DNA from: Ctena decussata
Lineage: Eukaryota > Mollusca > Bivalvia > Lucinida > Lucinidae
Direction of reading: 5' to 3'
Length of the DNA stretch: 64,000 bases
NCBI GenBank assembly: GCA_963989385.1
Contig: OZ022503.1
Location: forward strand, 70,096,123-70,160,122
In this document: positions 33,400 to 43,860 of the stretch, in pieces
Position numbering within the stretch: position 1 is the first letter of the stretch
How the letters are laid out: every line of letters begins with the position of its first letter
Position numbers and translations under genes: made by a program
Notes under the pieces: model-generated
Seen by the model: only the letters and a program-made list of their open reading frames with translations
Database searches by the model: none
Told to the model about the DNA's origin: nothing

Positions 33400-34104
33400 C
33401 ACTGTAAAAAAATCCGTAGATTTTACGGTAGAATACCTGGGAACCAGCTGCCAGTCCATTTCCCGTTAATTTTACGGGCGCCCGAAAACATTTGCGGAAT
33501 CATCACGCAGAGTAGGGTAGAAAATGACATTTAATGTTTGGGTCATATGGCCCTTCAACACTATAAAGTTATTTTCGAGGGCGGTCACTTAACATAACTC
33601 TACCATATCGAGATTTCAAAAAAATATATTATACAATGTGGGACATTGATCAAACATGGCCGCATACAAAGAGTTCATAACGTGGAAGGCCCAGGGAATA
33701 AACTGTATCATAATAAAGCACGTGGCCTTGTATGTATGTATGTATGTATGTATGTATGTATGTATTTATGTATGTATGTATGTATGTATGTAAACATTTT
33801 CCGTAGATTTTACGGTAGAATGACTGGAAACCAGCTGCCAGTCCATTCCCCGTTATGTTAGGGGCGCCTGTAAAAATTGCAGGAACCATCACGCACAGTA
33901 GGATAGATTTTTGCAGGTGTTGTTTTAGTCATATAGCCCTTCAGCACTATAAAGTTATTTTCGAGTGCGGCCAGGTAACATAACACTACCATACCGTGAT
34001 TTCCGAAATTGTCTTACAGGCAAACGCCCGTAAAAATAACGGAAAGTGGACTGGCAGCTGGTTGCCAGTTATTCTACCGTAAATTCTACGGATTTTTTAC
34101 AGTG
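33400..34104. mobile_element. 705 bp element with CACTGTAAAAA ends
   Basis: Terminal inverted repeats of ~75-80 bp: CACTGTAAAAAAATCCGTAG and the inverse of CACTGTAAAAAATCCGTAGA, continuing through CAGCTGCCAGTCCA. The interior repeats in direct orientation: 33415-33620 and 33803-34005 match (ACTATAAAGTTATTTTCGAG in both). A TATG microsatellite separates the two. No coding. Confidence 0.85.
33729..33791 (+). repeat. (TATG)n microsatellite
   Basis: About 15 units of TATG with one TATT interruption, inside the CACTGTAAAAA element. Frames through it are low-complexity artefacts (Met-Tyr-Val-Cys repeats). Confidence 0.95.
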
Positions 34105-34156
34105 TAGGTAGGTAGGAGGGTAGATTACAGTAGCGCAGCTGCATGATCATACTAAC

Positions 34157-34410
34157 CAAGAGATCCTTTGACGTTTACAGCGTACGCTCCTCGTGTTGCT
34201 TGACATTTTCCCGTCACCGTCTTTGGGGGCGCTATTGTCTTTTGCCCTCCACACGGGCATTTGAATGTGAATATACTACATAGTCCATACCGTTGCTCTC
34301 TGCAAATGTTTTTAAACCTTAGAGTTTCTCCACACCAGTCGCAACCATTGTCAAATTCTGCGTCAAAGCTTGCAAATTCTAACATCCGACGACAGTGCAC
34401 ACTGTAGGGA
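34157..34410 (-). pseudogene. Mutator-like transposase domain fragment (candidate single exon)
   Basis: About 80 codons on the minus strand with LEFASFDAEFDNGC, a CDWC pair, an EQRYGLCSIFTFKCPCG stretch and RGAYAVNVKGSLG. The pattern (GRR-like start, C-x2-C, E-x-x-x-GLxS, C-x-CG, then YxVNxKxxLG) is what I know from animal proteins with a Mutator-like transposase domain. A possible splice acceptor (CCCTACAG, about 34402) and donor (CTTG|GTTAGT at 34156) bracket it, so it could be one exon. It lies between a CACTG element and SINE-B, and I found no neighbouring exon. Probably a relic; function not assigned. Confidence 0.5.
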
Positions 34411-34515
34411 GTTCCATTGCAAACATCATTTCAGTACCAACCTCCCATCGTCCTGATATGACTAAATTACTGTTAAAGGACGTAAAATCGCATGCCATTC
34501 ATCCATTCAGTTTGG
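34405..34515 (+). mobile_element. SINE-B body, truncated
   Basis: GGGAGTTCCATTGCAAAC, CTCCCATCGTCCTGATATGA and TGTTAAAGGACGTAAAATC. Same body as 12525-12600 (inverse) and 24225-24330. No tRNA head, so 5'-truncated. It starts at the upstream end of the Mutator-like fragment and may have cut that gene. Confidence 0.7.
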
Positions 34516-34533
34516 CTGAAAGCTATAGACCAT

Positions 34534-34915
34534 AAACTGTAAAAAATGTGTTTAGAATCAATGCAAAAAATGCAGTCCGATTTTTTATGTGTTCAAATCG
34601 TAACATGTTCAAATTGCAACATGTTTAGGTTTATGTTTAGAAATTAAACATGTACAAAACTGGTTATATCTACTTTTTATTTTGAAAATTTCCTCTGTCA
34701 ACACATTTTCGTCTCGTTTTTTCGTTCTTCAACGGGGAAAAGAGAGAATGGATTCATCCGAAACGCGTAACAGAATAAAACGTGTTTAGCAGACTTTGTC
34801 CGGGAAAATAATAGAAAAGGCGTACATGTTTAGCTATATGACATATTCCTAAACATGTTTACACCTAAACATGTAACCACTTGTGTTTTATAGCTAAGCG
34901 CGATTTTTACAGTGT
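34534..34915. mobile_element. Second ACTGTAAAAA-ended element
   Basis: Left end AACTGTAAAAAATGTGTTTAG and right end CGCGATTTTTACAGTG are inverse over the first 12-15 bases; the interior has many inverse ACATGTTTA/TAAACATGT words. The shared terminus suggests the same mobilising enzyme as 33400-34104, but the bodies are unrelated. Confidence 0.6.
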
Positions 34916-35217
34916 ATAGTCATCTAAAATGAAACGCTGAACAACAAAATATTTGTCTTTTATGCGGTATATACTGGAACTTGCAGTCATGCTCATGTTT
35001 AGTTATTAGCTCCATCGAGCAAAGTTCAGGATGCACTTATAGGACAAGTAGGTTCCGTCATCCGTCCGCACTTGTAGACCTCCTCTGAATCCACGGCATC
35101 GATAACTACCAAATTTCAACTCTAGTCGCCATGGGATCAGGGAGCAAAAAGGAATCATATGAATGCGCAAGATCTGTGATCCAAGATCGCCACCTTAAAA
35201 TATAACTTTGTTAAAGC

Positions 35218-35240
35218 AAAAAAAAAAAAAAAAAAAAAAA
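35218..35240 (+). repeat. Poly(A) run
   Basis: About 22 A. No retroelement is recognised directly upstream, so it may be a simple repeat or the tail of an old retroinsertion. Confidence 0.9.
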
Positions 35241-35510
35241 TCTTCTCCAGTACTCATGAAGCGAATTATGTCGGTATGTTTCAAGTGGTAGTAAGCGAAC
35301 TCCTCAGTACACGAGTTTGTAATAAACGTAACTGTTTTCACGTATGACCCCGAACAAGGGCTGCAAAACAGAACAGTAAAGCTGGCCACTTGAAATAATT
35401 TAGATAAAATTTGACTCCATTTTGCAACAAATAATCAACAAAACAGAAAATCACTATCATGATCTGGTATCATAACTATTGCTCCACTTAGTTAACAAAT
35501 TTGCTTTCAT

Positions 35511-36162
35511 TCACGCTCACCGTCCCAAGAAAACGAATAAAGACCATTTCCCTTGAACAAGAATACACGTTCATACTAAGACTGTGTGCCGGTAAACAGA
35601 AACGTTAATGTGACGTTAAAAACCGCGACGCTGTCTGAACAGGGGGTATACTTGAAAAAGTCAGTATTGCGAAAAATTTACACGGTGAATTTTTAATTTT
35701 AGTTTTTAAAAGTCTTAAAAATACTTATCATTAAAACATATCAAAATATGAGGTATATTTTTCGGAGAAGTTTTTTTTTCTATTTACCATTTTATGTTAA
35801 AAAAGGCAAATTTCAACAGCAAATGGTAAATCATGTTTGCGTCAATCCTGACGTAATGCGTAAAGCTTGGGGAAAACTAATACCACAGCTTCGAAGATCT
35901 CTTGACGGGTCGCACTCTGATATGAAATTGATTTCGGTATCTTCAACGACAGCAGAACAGAGTTGAAAAATAAGGATATCTGAGCGCTATCTATTTTGCG
36001 TAAAAAAACGTCAGACCGTCACATTTTCACGACGTCATAGAAAAAGAAATATTTGTTGGACGCCAAAAAGAAAGTCATTTCGTGAGTCAGAAAAGACTAA
36101 ATTTTTTTATTATATACATTTTTATTAGCAAACTGAAAATTTTGGTTTTGTCCTATTCCACC
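35511..36162 (-). repeat. Right ~650 bp terminal inverted repeat
   Basis: Inverse of 30531-31181 from TCACGCTCACCGTCCCAAG to GGTTTTGTCCTATTCCACC. The 72-codon frame at 35748-35966 lies wholly in the arm; I do not regard it as a gene without a preserved counterpart in the left arm. Confidence 0.88.
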
Positions 36163-36775
36163 TTAACAATATAAATCTTACCTACGGCACGAAAAGCATC
36201 AAGCGGTGTCTGAAAGCACTGTTTTTTTTTGTGTTTTTTTTGTTGTTTTTTTTTTTTCTTTCTTTCTAGCGCAGCCCATTTCTGTGTTTTATGATGATAA
36301 TATGTGTCTCAAAGGACGATTGACGGGAATGGGCCAACTCCATTCATATCTTAAGCTACGTCATTGCATACATGAACACACACAATTCATACAAAATGTA
36401 ACATGATTTAAACAGTCCAAAACCAGATAATGCATTTGCTATGGAGCCTTAAATCTTATATTTCTATATGCTATTTGGATGGGCAATGTGATGTTCACAA
36501 GCAGGATAATGAGCTGATATATGGAAACAGATAGTTTTCTTCCATTAAACCATTTAAAACTAGACAATCTGTCTTTATGCAATCCTTTCGGATATGCTTT
36601 GACATTTGTTTTAACAACAATTGTGAGTGTAGCATGAAATCACCCAATCATTCAAGCTTGTTTTATTTCCATTTGTGAATATTCGTTCGTTCACATTACG
36701 CTTCTTTTCTGTTTGCTGTTTGTTTTATTGGATTAATACACGTTTTCTGTATGTCTCATATTGTGCTAAATTTTC

Positions 36776-36870
36776 GAGCAAACAGTGTAGACCCTTGTCA
36801 GTCTGCACTACACACGCTGGGCACACAACGTGGTATTAACACTGAATCAGCACTGATTCAACGCCTTGGC
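36776..36870. repeat. Mixed P-core and family E relics
   Basis: GCAAACAGTGTAGACCC with TCAGTCTGC is half a P-core. Immediately after, ACACAACGTGGTATTAACAC and CTGAATCAGCACTGATTCAACG resemble the family E palindrome. Confidence 0.45.
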
Positions 36871-37499
36871 GATTTTGTCCACAGACGCTTCCGTATAGAC
36901 TTCGTAAAGACTATTTTCTTTCAGAGTGTTTATTTTTTACGAACGTAATGCATAACTTCATGAATATTATTGATTGGACTGATTTTAATGGTAGATTCCA
37001 TCTGTTTGACAAAGCAAATATTGTAACTTGCTTTAAACCCTAATAAGGTATACATTCTGAACGAAATAGTTCGAGGTGGGAAATGTGTTCAACGGTAACG
37101 GAATGGATTAGATGTATACTAAGATGTTCTCGATCTAACATCTTTTTACGCATTTATTTGTCAGTGTCGAAAGGATGGCAGTGCATATAATGTATAATGC
37201 ACTGAAAACAGAAAATGAATATGCATGCATTTATCAATATATTATTTTTGTACATCACTACACCATGCACCGTTTATACCATATATACTGCAGATACAAT
37301 TTCTAGCCTGTCGTGTCAAAAGGTCTCCGATTCCATTCAGATATCGTAACTGGGTAACCGTTACTATACCTGTAGCAAAACCACCGTCCGCCCTTCTCCG
37401 CCATAGAGCCTACTTGAATGCACTCGTGTTTATCCGTCAGCTAACTGCAGCAATTGCGCTGTCCGCCGTGGCGTAGTGAGTGAAGCGACAACCACTGTA

Positions 37500-37637
37500 T
37501 GAGCCGCGACACGTGAAAACCAACAAAGTGGCTGTGCGCCCAGTGCAGACTCAGATCAGCCTGGGAATCCGCACAGTCTGATCAGACTTTTCGCTAAGCG
37601 CTTAAAAGGTTGCTAAGGGACTAAGCTACCTCGGTGC
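37500..37637. mobile_element. Family A MITE, left half
   Basis: An intact left terminus and first hairpin (GGGAATCCGCACAGTCTGATC), then the central block CTAAGCTACCTCGGTGC, after which homology ends. Confidence 0.85.
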
Positions 37638-37670
37638 TGAGCAGTATGTTGCTGATAAAAAACCCTTCAA

Positions 37671-37732
37671 ACACAATCTAAGTAAGTCGGCACAAAATCA
37701 TATATTTTGTGCCGACTTTCTTACATTGTGTT
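37671..37732. mobile_element. Small perfect hairpin
   Basis: ACACAATCTAAGTAAGTCGG then CACAAAAT pairs with ATTTTGTGCCGAC then TTTCTTACATTGTGT around CATAT. It follows the truncated family A copy closely. Confidence 0.7.
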
Positions 37733-40040
37733 ATAAGGATAACTTCTGTGTTTTCCCGAGCTTTAGCCAGAAATTACAGTTTCTTGGCAGCTGTGTTTGT
37801 GTTTGCAGTGAAGGTGAAGATTTTTTTCGAAACTGCACGGTGTGTCATTGCACAGAGTCCCTTATAGTCACCATTCCTTCGTACCGATATGAAAGAAATA
37901 TTGTTGAATAGAACGTACCGCCGCCATTTCATCCATCCGTCTAGCGGGTTTTTGTTTTGATACAAGAAAATCCTAATACATTATTTAACCCTTAGCTATT
38001 GTGTGTAGTCTAACAAAAAAGCCAAATAACAACAAGAAGTGCGTGGTTTGGGATACAGACTGGAATAGATCAGTTGATTTTCTTCTGAATCCCGTTTTGT
38101 ATAACATGTATCTTAGAATGAATGTACTGTTTCATATGTTCTTATAAAAGAAAATAAGGTTTAAACCAATAGGGTGGTTGATTGCTTTTTCCCTTGCTTT
38201 TACGGCTCTTTGAGACAGAATTCAGCCTTTATAGAGAGTCGTCTCCCAGAGAGAGAGAGAGGGAGAAAGAAAAGGAATACATAAAGGACGAGCAAAATAA
38301 TCCAAACAGCCTTATCTTGTTCCTGCTACAACCACAGCATGTTCTATCTATTATCCAAAAGACGTCCCGGCACTGAAGCCTATCCAAACACCATCGCCCA
38401 ATCTGACCACCCCTGACAAGAAATTGGAGGGCGGGGGGTGGGGTGGGAGGGAATCATTATCAAAAAAATGTAAAAACAATGAAAGAAGATATAGAGTGAA
38501 ATAAAAAAAAAGTTAATAAAGAAATAAATAAATACATGTAGATATAAAAAAGAAATAAGAAAATGCATGGTTCGAACCACTGACCTATTATTACCAGTCT
38601 CGTTTGTGATACTGAAAGCTGAACCTCTTGACCACACTGTTACTTACCCCGAAGGCTAAAAATGAAAACCTATGAAGGCGCTGTGAATGAGACGGAAACA
38701 GTCGATCTTTTCCATTACAAGCCATTCAACCTATTTCAAGGTTGGGTCTAAAATTCAAAGTGCATTGACACGATAGTAAACAAAATTTGATCTGTACCCT
38801 ATGTATGGCTATATATCATAACTCTATGATTTCAATAAGAAGTTAAATTTCATGACAATTTTTTAACAAAATTGTTTGCTTACTTGCAAACAGTCTAAAC
38901 CTTCATGAGAATGCTTGATCTGGGTCTTCACTGGTTTCTAAACTATCTGTCCGCGTCCTTTTTTATTCTTATTTTATTTAATTATTGTTATTACTATTAT
39001 CATTATGGTTGCGGGAGGTGGGTTGTATTTAAACTTAAAGGAAAATTAGGATCGATGTATAAAAATAGTTTAAGTCCCCCCCCCCCCCCACACACACACA
39101 CACACACTCCGCTTCCCCAGTTCCCCAGTAAATTTAGTAATTTTGTTTTTACTTACAGTCCCAGGGCGGTACCTTTGTTTTACCCTTAGCTGTGATTTAT
39201 AAGAAGAAGATAAATGGTTTTCCTGGCTCTGTTGATGTATGATTAGTAGGAGTGTGAAAATCCATAGATGTTAGACGGTTATGGTCTCTCTGAGAGAAAA
39301 GCTGTCTTCATAAATATCAGGAGAACTTCTGATTGAAATATAGTTCATTTGGTAATTCATCCACAAAGAACGTTAGTATTAGAAAAAGATAGGTGGTAGT
39401 GCGCTTTAGGACTGTCAAACGTTCTACTGAGGGTTGATATCAAAATTATATTCTGTTGGCACAAAAAATATTTAAGAAGAAATGTGGGTGGAAAAGAAAT
39501 TGTAAATTTACGTCTAAGTCGGTTTGTAATTTTGATTTCTTTGTTTCTGAGATATTAAACTTATTAGCTAGAAATCTTCCACGCACACCCAACAACTGAG
39601 TGTCGGATGAACCAAAGCAGAACCAAGTGAGAGGGTAAATCGAACACAAACCGATTCAAGCTAACCCCCCCCCCCCCCCCTCCCTCCTGCAGTAATTCAG
39701 TTACTGGCAGTCCAAAGGCAACACTTCTGTTTTGGTTCTTATTGGTAGTTTTATGTGTTGTCTGTTGCTATGTCTGTTATTGATATATTGTTTGTGATGT
39801 TAAGGCTAGTCCGGTGACCACCTACATGGGAAATGGCTGTTCACATGGCTGCCGCTGGTGATGTCTTTGGTGGTGACTAATTTTGTGTTGTCTTTTTCCC
39901 GCATATTGTTTTTGGCGGGGATGTATGTGAGTAATTTTTGTCAGTTCCTGAGAATTTTCCTACTTACTTTTTATTGTGCGGAGCAAATGCTGAAATAGTG
40001 ACTTCCACAAGCTGGTGATTAGGCTATGCATATTGAAAAC
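37733..40040. other. Low-complexity-rich stretch
   Basis: Holds an (AG)n run near 38249, (C)n-(CA)n at 39076-39108, a 16-base C run at 39665-39680, and at 39685-39745 a family F-like block (CAGTAATTCAGTTACTGG, AACACTTCTGTTTTGG). A possible P-core relic lies at 38886-38935. No gene. Confidence 0.5.
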
Positions 40041-40045
40041 CCGGT

Positions 40046-40109
40046 AAATTTCAGTCCCTGCCTCGAATTGTTCATGATATGAACAATTCGGTCAGTGACT
40101 GAAATTTAT
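40046..40109. repeat. Inverted repeat
   Basis: AAATTTCAGTCCCTGCCTCG with AATTGTTCAT pairs with ATGAACAATTCGGTCAGTG and ACTGAAATTT, with a bulge. Near-complete stem with a minimal loop. Confidence 0.65.
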
Positions 40110-40747
40110 AAGGACATAAAACTTACTATGTGGCCAATGACTGAAATGTTTAGGGGGGCAGGTGTGTCCCCTTGAGAAATACTTTACAGGGCATCTGGAA
40201 CAAAAGTGCACCAAAAATTTATTGTTTTGCGATTTCTTCGAAACGATAACCATGAATGATTGAGAATCAATTGCTTGCATCGGCTTGGAGAGGAAATTCA
40301 CCAGGAAGTATCTAAATGGGTTATATAATGGAACAATGTCAGTTATATGATAAATCGCTTATATAAGGAAATTAAGATCTGATGACACGGTTAGCTGCAG
40401 TAAACAGGAAAAGAGAAAACTAACTAAAATAAATAAATAAAAAATATATAATTAAATAGATAAACAAAAAAGGCAGGAAGGCGTTGTTGTTATTCTATCT
40501 ACTTTGGCCACTATAAGATATGGTGAATATCGCTGAATAATAAGAAATATATCATTTGAGTATTGAGTCATGGCTGAAGATTTAAATTAATGGCTGGTTC
40601 AAGAGTCACACTAAAGTCTTGTTTTTATAAGAATAGTGATAAGTGATTGATTCATGAATTATAATTAATGCACAAAACGAGTTTTGATTGAATCGTGCTA
40701 AAACTGATAAACTCTTCATGTCAGTTTTATGAATTGTTCATGATATT

Positions 40748-40984
40748 TGAACCGCGACACGAGAAAACCAACAATGTGGTTGAGCGTCCAGCGCAGACTC
40801 AGATCAGCCTGGGCATCCGCCCAGTCTATTCAGAGTCTTCGCTGTCCGTATGAAGGTAGCTTAGTCCCTTGGCTACCCTTTAAGCGCTTAGCAAAGAGTC
40901 TGATCAGACTGGGCAAATGCCCAGCCTGGTCTGAGTCTGCGCTGGGCGCACGACCACATTGTTGGTTTTCTGGTGTCGTGGCTC
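40748..40984. mobile_element. Family A MITE, full length
   Basis: Left end TGAACCGCGACACGAGAAAA, right end TGGTGTCGTGGCTCA. Both inner hairpins are clear. The 81-codon frame here is a by-product of the palindromes. Confidence 0.9.
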
Positions 40985-41457
40985 AGTCATGACTGAATCA
41001 TAAATGCTTCCTCATTAAAGATTCATAATTTACACACATTACATGCATGATATGCACTGCGACCTTTCTCTGTGATATATTTATTTTTTGGAAAGAGAAG
41101 GGTTTGGAGAGGGGGGAGGTTGAGGGGGAGATGGGAGTGAGGAATACCATGAATTGACGCGGTAAAGAAGAAGTAAGCTGGCACTCTGTAGTATTTGGAA
41201 GTTTTGACTCGGGCCGTTTTAAAAGTGTTGCTACTATTTTTGTGGTGTTTGTGGCGAGAATTAGCCTGGATCTTTGGGTGGGGAGGACAGTAGCCGGAAA
41301 TAGGCAAAAGTTGAACGAAAGAGTAACGTGGAACTTTGCGGTATTTCCAGTAGGTGATTGTGTCTGTTTCAATTACATACTTGTAAACCTGATTATTAAT
41401 GACAGATTGCATCTCCAAAATTTACCAAACTTATTTCCATCGCCACAGAAGTTTACA

Positions 41458-41580
41458 TAATAATAATAATAATAAAGACTTTATTTTCAGTGGGTGACAC
41501 AATTAGCTATAAGCTACTATTCCTTGAGGCCCACATCAGCACTGGCATACAGGGACTTAATTATTTCGCCTTTTAAATTT
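41458..41580 (-). mobile_element. Possible LINE 3' end with (TTA)n tail
   Basis: On the minus strand the sequence ends in GAAAATAAAGTCTTTATT followed by (TTATTATTATTA). An AATAAAG-type signal followed by a short-unit tail is a common 3' end of animal non-LTR elements. No coding sequence of such an element is seen beyond it. Confidence 0.35.
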
Positions 41581-41644
41581 GGATTCACAAACCAGTTTAG
41601 CTGCACTTGAAGTTAAACGCATCTTTAATAATATACCTTGGGAA

Positions 41645-41646
<2 letters not shown>

Positions 41647-41695
<49 letters not shown>
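41647..41695 (+). repeat. (TG)n microsatellite
   Basis: About 24 uninterrupted TG units, long enough to be length-polymorphic. Confidence 0.97.
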
Positions 41696-41696
<1 letters not shown>

Positions 41697-41699
41697 CAT

Positions 41700-43200
41700 A
41701 TATGTATCAAACTAAAGAGATCAGCAGCTAGTAAATGAAACAAAAACTAAAAATAGATATGCATGACTTAATTAACAAATTATAAGTCAGCACAGTTGGG
41801 TTGTCCTTAAAACCCCGCATGCCATCCCTCAGTATTACTAACGACCGCAAATAAGAGAAATTCGTTGCTCAACACACGAAAAAGTCACTTAAAGTCTTTA
41901 TAGTCCTACCAGTGGGAAAAACGCCTGACCACAAATCATTATGAAGAGCTGTTCATCCGTCAAATTTGGTAATACAATGCAGGTTGATGTGCATATACTG
42001 TCATAGAACTGGCATGAAATACGGGGGAACACGTTCTTAAAAAATGACAAATTGCCCCATAAGATATGAGTTCCTTTTCTGTTTAATCCTCAAGCGAAGC
42101 AATATGAACAATAGCGGGGCAATGAGTGGGGCCCAATGCCTGTAACTCGTATGTTCACAATTGTTTTGAAGCTTATGATATCGAAAGTAGGTCATTGAGC
42201 TGCCAACTTAAATGACCCAAATCATTTGTAGAAAAGGGAAATAGAAAGGTCCGTGGTATGCCACAATCACAAATCGCAGCCAACCCGGCCACGACACCAA
42301 GAGGAAGAGAAATTAAACAAGCACACACACACGCACAAACAAATGCACGAGAAGCAGAAAACAACAGGTCCCTCTTTCCTAAGCGAGGTGATGAGAATGC
42401 TATAACAAACACAAACACGAGGACAAAGAGCAAAAGAGGACTTTAAAACATAAAGCGCCTTGTGGTATAAACCACAAAGCAACATAGAAAAGAATTAGAT
42501 TTGGGCTTGCGCCTTAGAACGGCCAGCAGCATAGACTACCGGGGGATTTAAACTATTTTACTGTCGACAAACTTCATCCTGGTCCCGATGCAATTCATAC
42601 ATGTGATACAAAAATACATAAAAGGTTCAGTGCGCGTAATGGCTCCCTAATTCAATCAATGCACCATAGCGACGACATAAAAATCAAATTGATCACTCAT
42701 GATTAAAAAACAAAGAAAAGTACTCTTCGCTAAACCAAAGTTCACTGTCAGCCAGAGTTAAAGGAAACCATAAGTTAAACCACAGTGGGCCAAGCTAAAG
42801 ACAAATCATCAAGCCCCGAACCACTCGTAAAAGCTTTATGAAGAGGCCGTCTTAGAGACTCAGGCGCGAACCACTGTTGTGCAATTAAAGAGTGAAGCAG
42901 AGTCATCAATAACGAATATTTACACTCGCCACTGACTTCCCATAGGTGAACCGTATAGAGCAATTGGCTTCATACATCGATGAAGGACAGTTGTTCATGT
43001 TACGTTGTCGTCAAGCGACGTCTTAGGTAAACAGACGTCTTGATTGGTCCAGGTAACGTTCGATTGACGCCACGTTATGGCGACGGCCGGTTAACGTTAT
43101 GGCCCAATACGTCGTTTCTGTCTTTTCTTCCACGCATATTTTGCATATTCTACATTAAATTACCACGAAAACACCACAGGAAGGGTCTAAAAATAAAGTG
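41700..43200. other. No recognised gene
   Basis: Short frames only. 42167-42200 (CTTATGATATCGAAAGTAGG) resembles 58562-58590 and so may belong to the dispersed repeat at 57.5-58.7 kb. Confidence 0.4.
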
Positions 43201-43208
43201 TAAATATA

Positions 43209-43362
43209 AGAATAAAAATTTGATTTTTCAGCGTTCATTGTGTGAAGAAGCCAGTGGGCGGAGCTAAAATTCTACAAGAAGCGCTTCGCGCTTCATGGAA
43301 TTTTAGCTCTGCCCACTGGCTTCATCACACGATGAACGCTGAAAAATCAAATTTCAATTCTT
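43209..43362. mobile_element. Hairpin element, ~65 bp arms
   Basis: TTTGATTTTTCAGCGTTCAT through GTGGGCGGAGCTAAAATTC pairs with GAATTTTAGCTCTGCCCAC through ATGAACGCTGAAAAATCAAA, around an AAGCGCTTCGCGCTT apex that is itself a hairpin. Confidence 0.82.
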
Positions 43363-43754
43363 AATTGGGTTCACAACTAGGCTGCATATGAAGTATGAGT
43401 CATATCCTATTCTTTTATACCTATTAATAAGTTTTCGAAAGTGTTCGGAAAAATTATATTTGCCCACAAGTTTTCTTATTCTGTACACTAATTCATCATA
43501 GAATTCTGGTTCCGATATTCCTTGTTGCAGAAGTTTCCTCAGTCCTACATTATATTTTCCACCAACTCACTGTGACGACAATAAAGCTTTGAAAATGGTT
43601 TGCGAAGTTTATTATAACGATAGCCTTGCCTAAGGAGCTTGGCAGAAAGGGCTTTGTTACAACAGTTGAAGTCACCATTTAGGTGAACCTCTAGGATGTT
43701 TTCTTTCTTTGAAAATGACTTATCACGTTCATTTACAATGACTAAACCTTACTG

Positions 43755-43860
43755 GTAAGAGAAGCTTGTAGCGATACCTCACGATAAAATATTTCACGAT
43801 GTTTTTCGACTGAAAGAGCAATGGGGCTTTTAAAAGGGGTGACACATACTATGTTTTAAA
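43755..43860 (+). repeat. Dispersed repeat shared with 58645-58735
   Basis: AGAAGCTTGTAGCGATACCTC, GATAAAATATTTCA and ATGGGGCTTTTAA occur in the same order in both places. Confidence 0.55.

Larger units (their letters stand above)
30527..36166. mobile_element. 5.6 kb TTAA-flanked foldback DNA transposon
   Basis: TTAA at 30527-30530 and at 36163-36166 bounds GGTGGAATAGGACAAAACC and its inverse. The left arm 30531-31181 and right arm 35511-36162 are inverse over ~650 bp and very similar throughout, apart from scattered changes and small indels. The interior holds later insertions (family A copies, SINE-A relic, CACTGTAAAAA elements) and one coding fragment like a Mutator-like transposase domain (34157-34410, minus). 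TTAA targets occur in piggyBac and Kolobok superfamilies; the GG terminus does not look like piggyBac (CCC). No intact transposase, so it is presumably non-autonomous now. Confidence 0.85.

Noticed and set aside
33646..33892. Frames with Met-Tyr-Val-Cys or Thr-Tyr-Ile-His repeats
   Set aside because: Translation of the TATG microsatellite.
40998..41418. Overlapping 124- and 131-codon minus frames
   Set aside because: No motif, no shared bias, overlapping in different frames, next to a family A MITE; chance frames.
42173..42485. Minus frames with Cys/Val-rich stretches
   Set aside because: Derived from an imperfect CA/GT-rich tract at 42320-42350; no motif.
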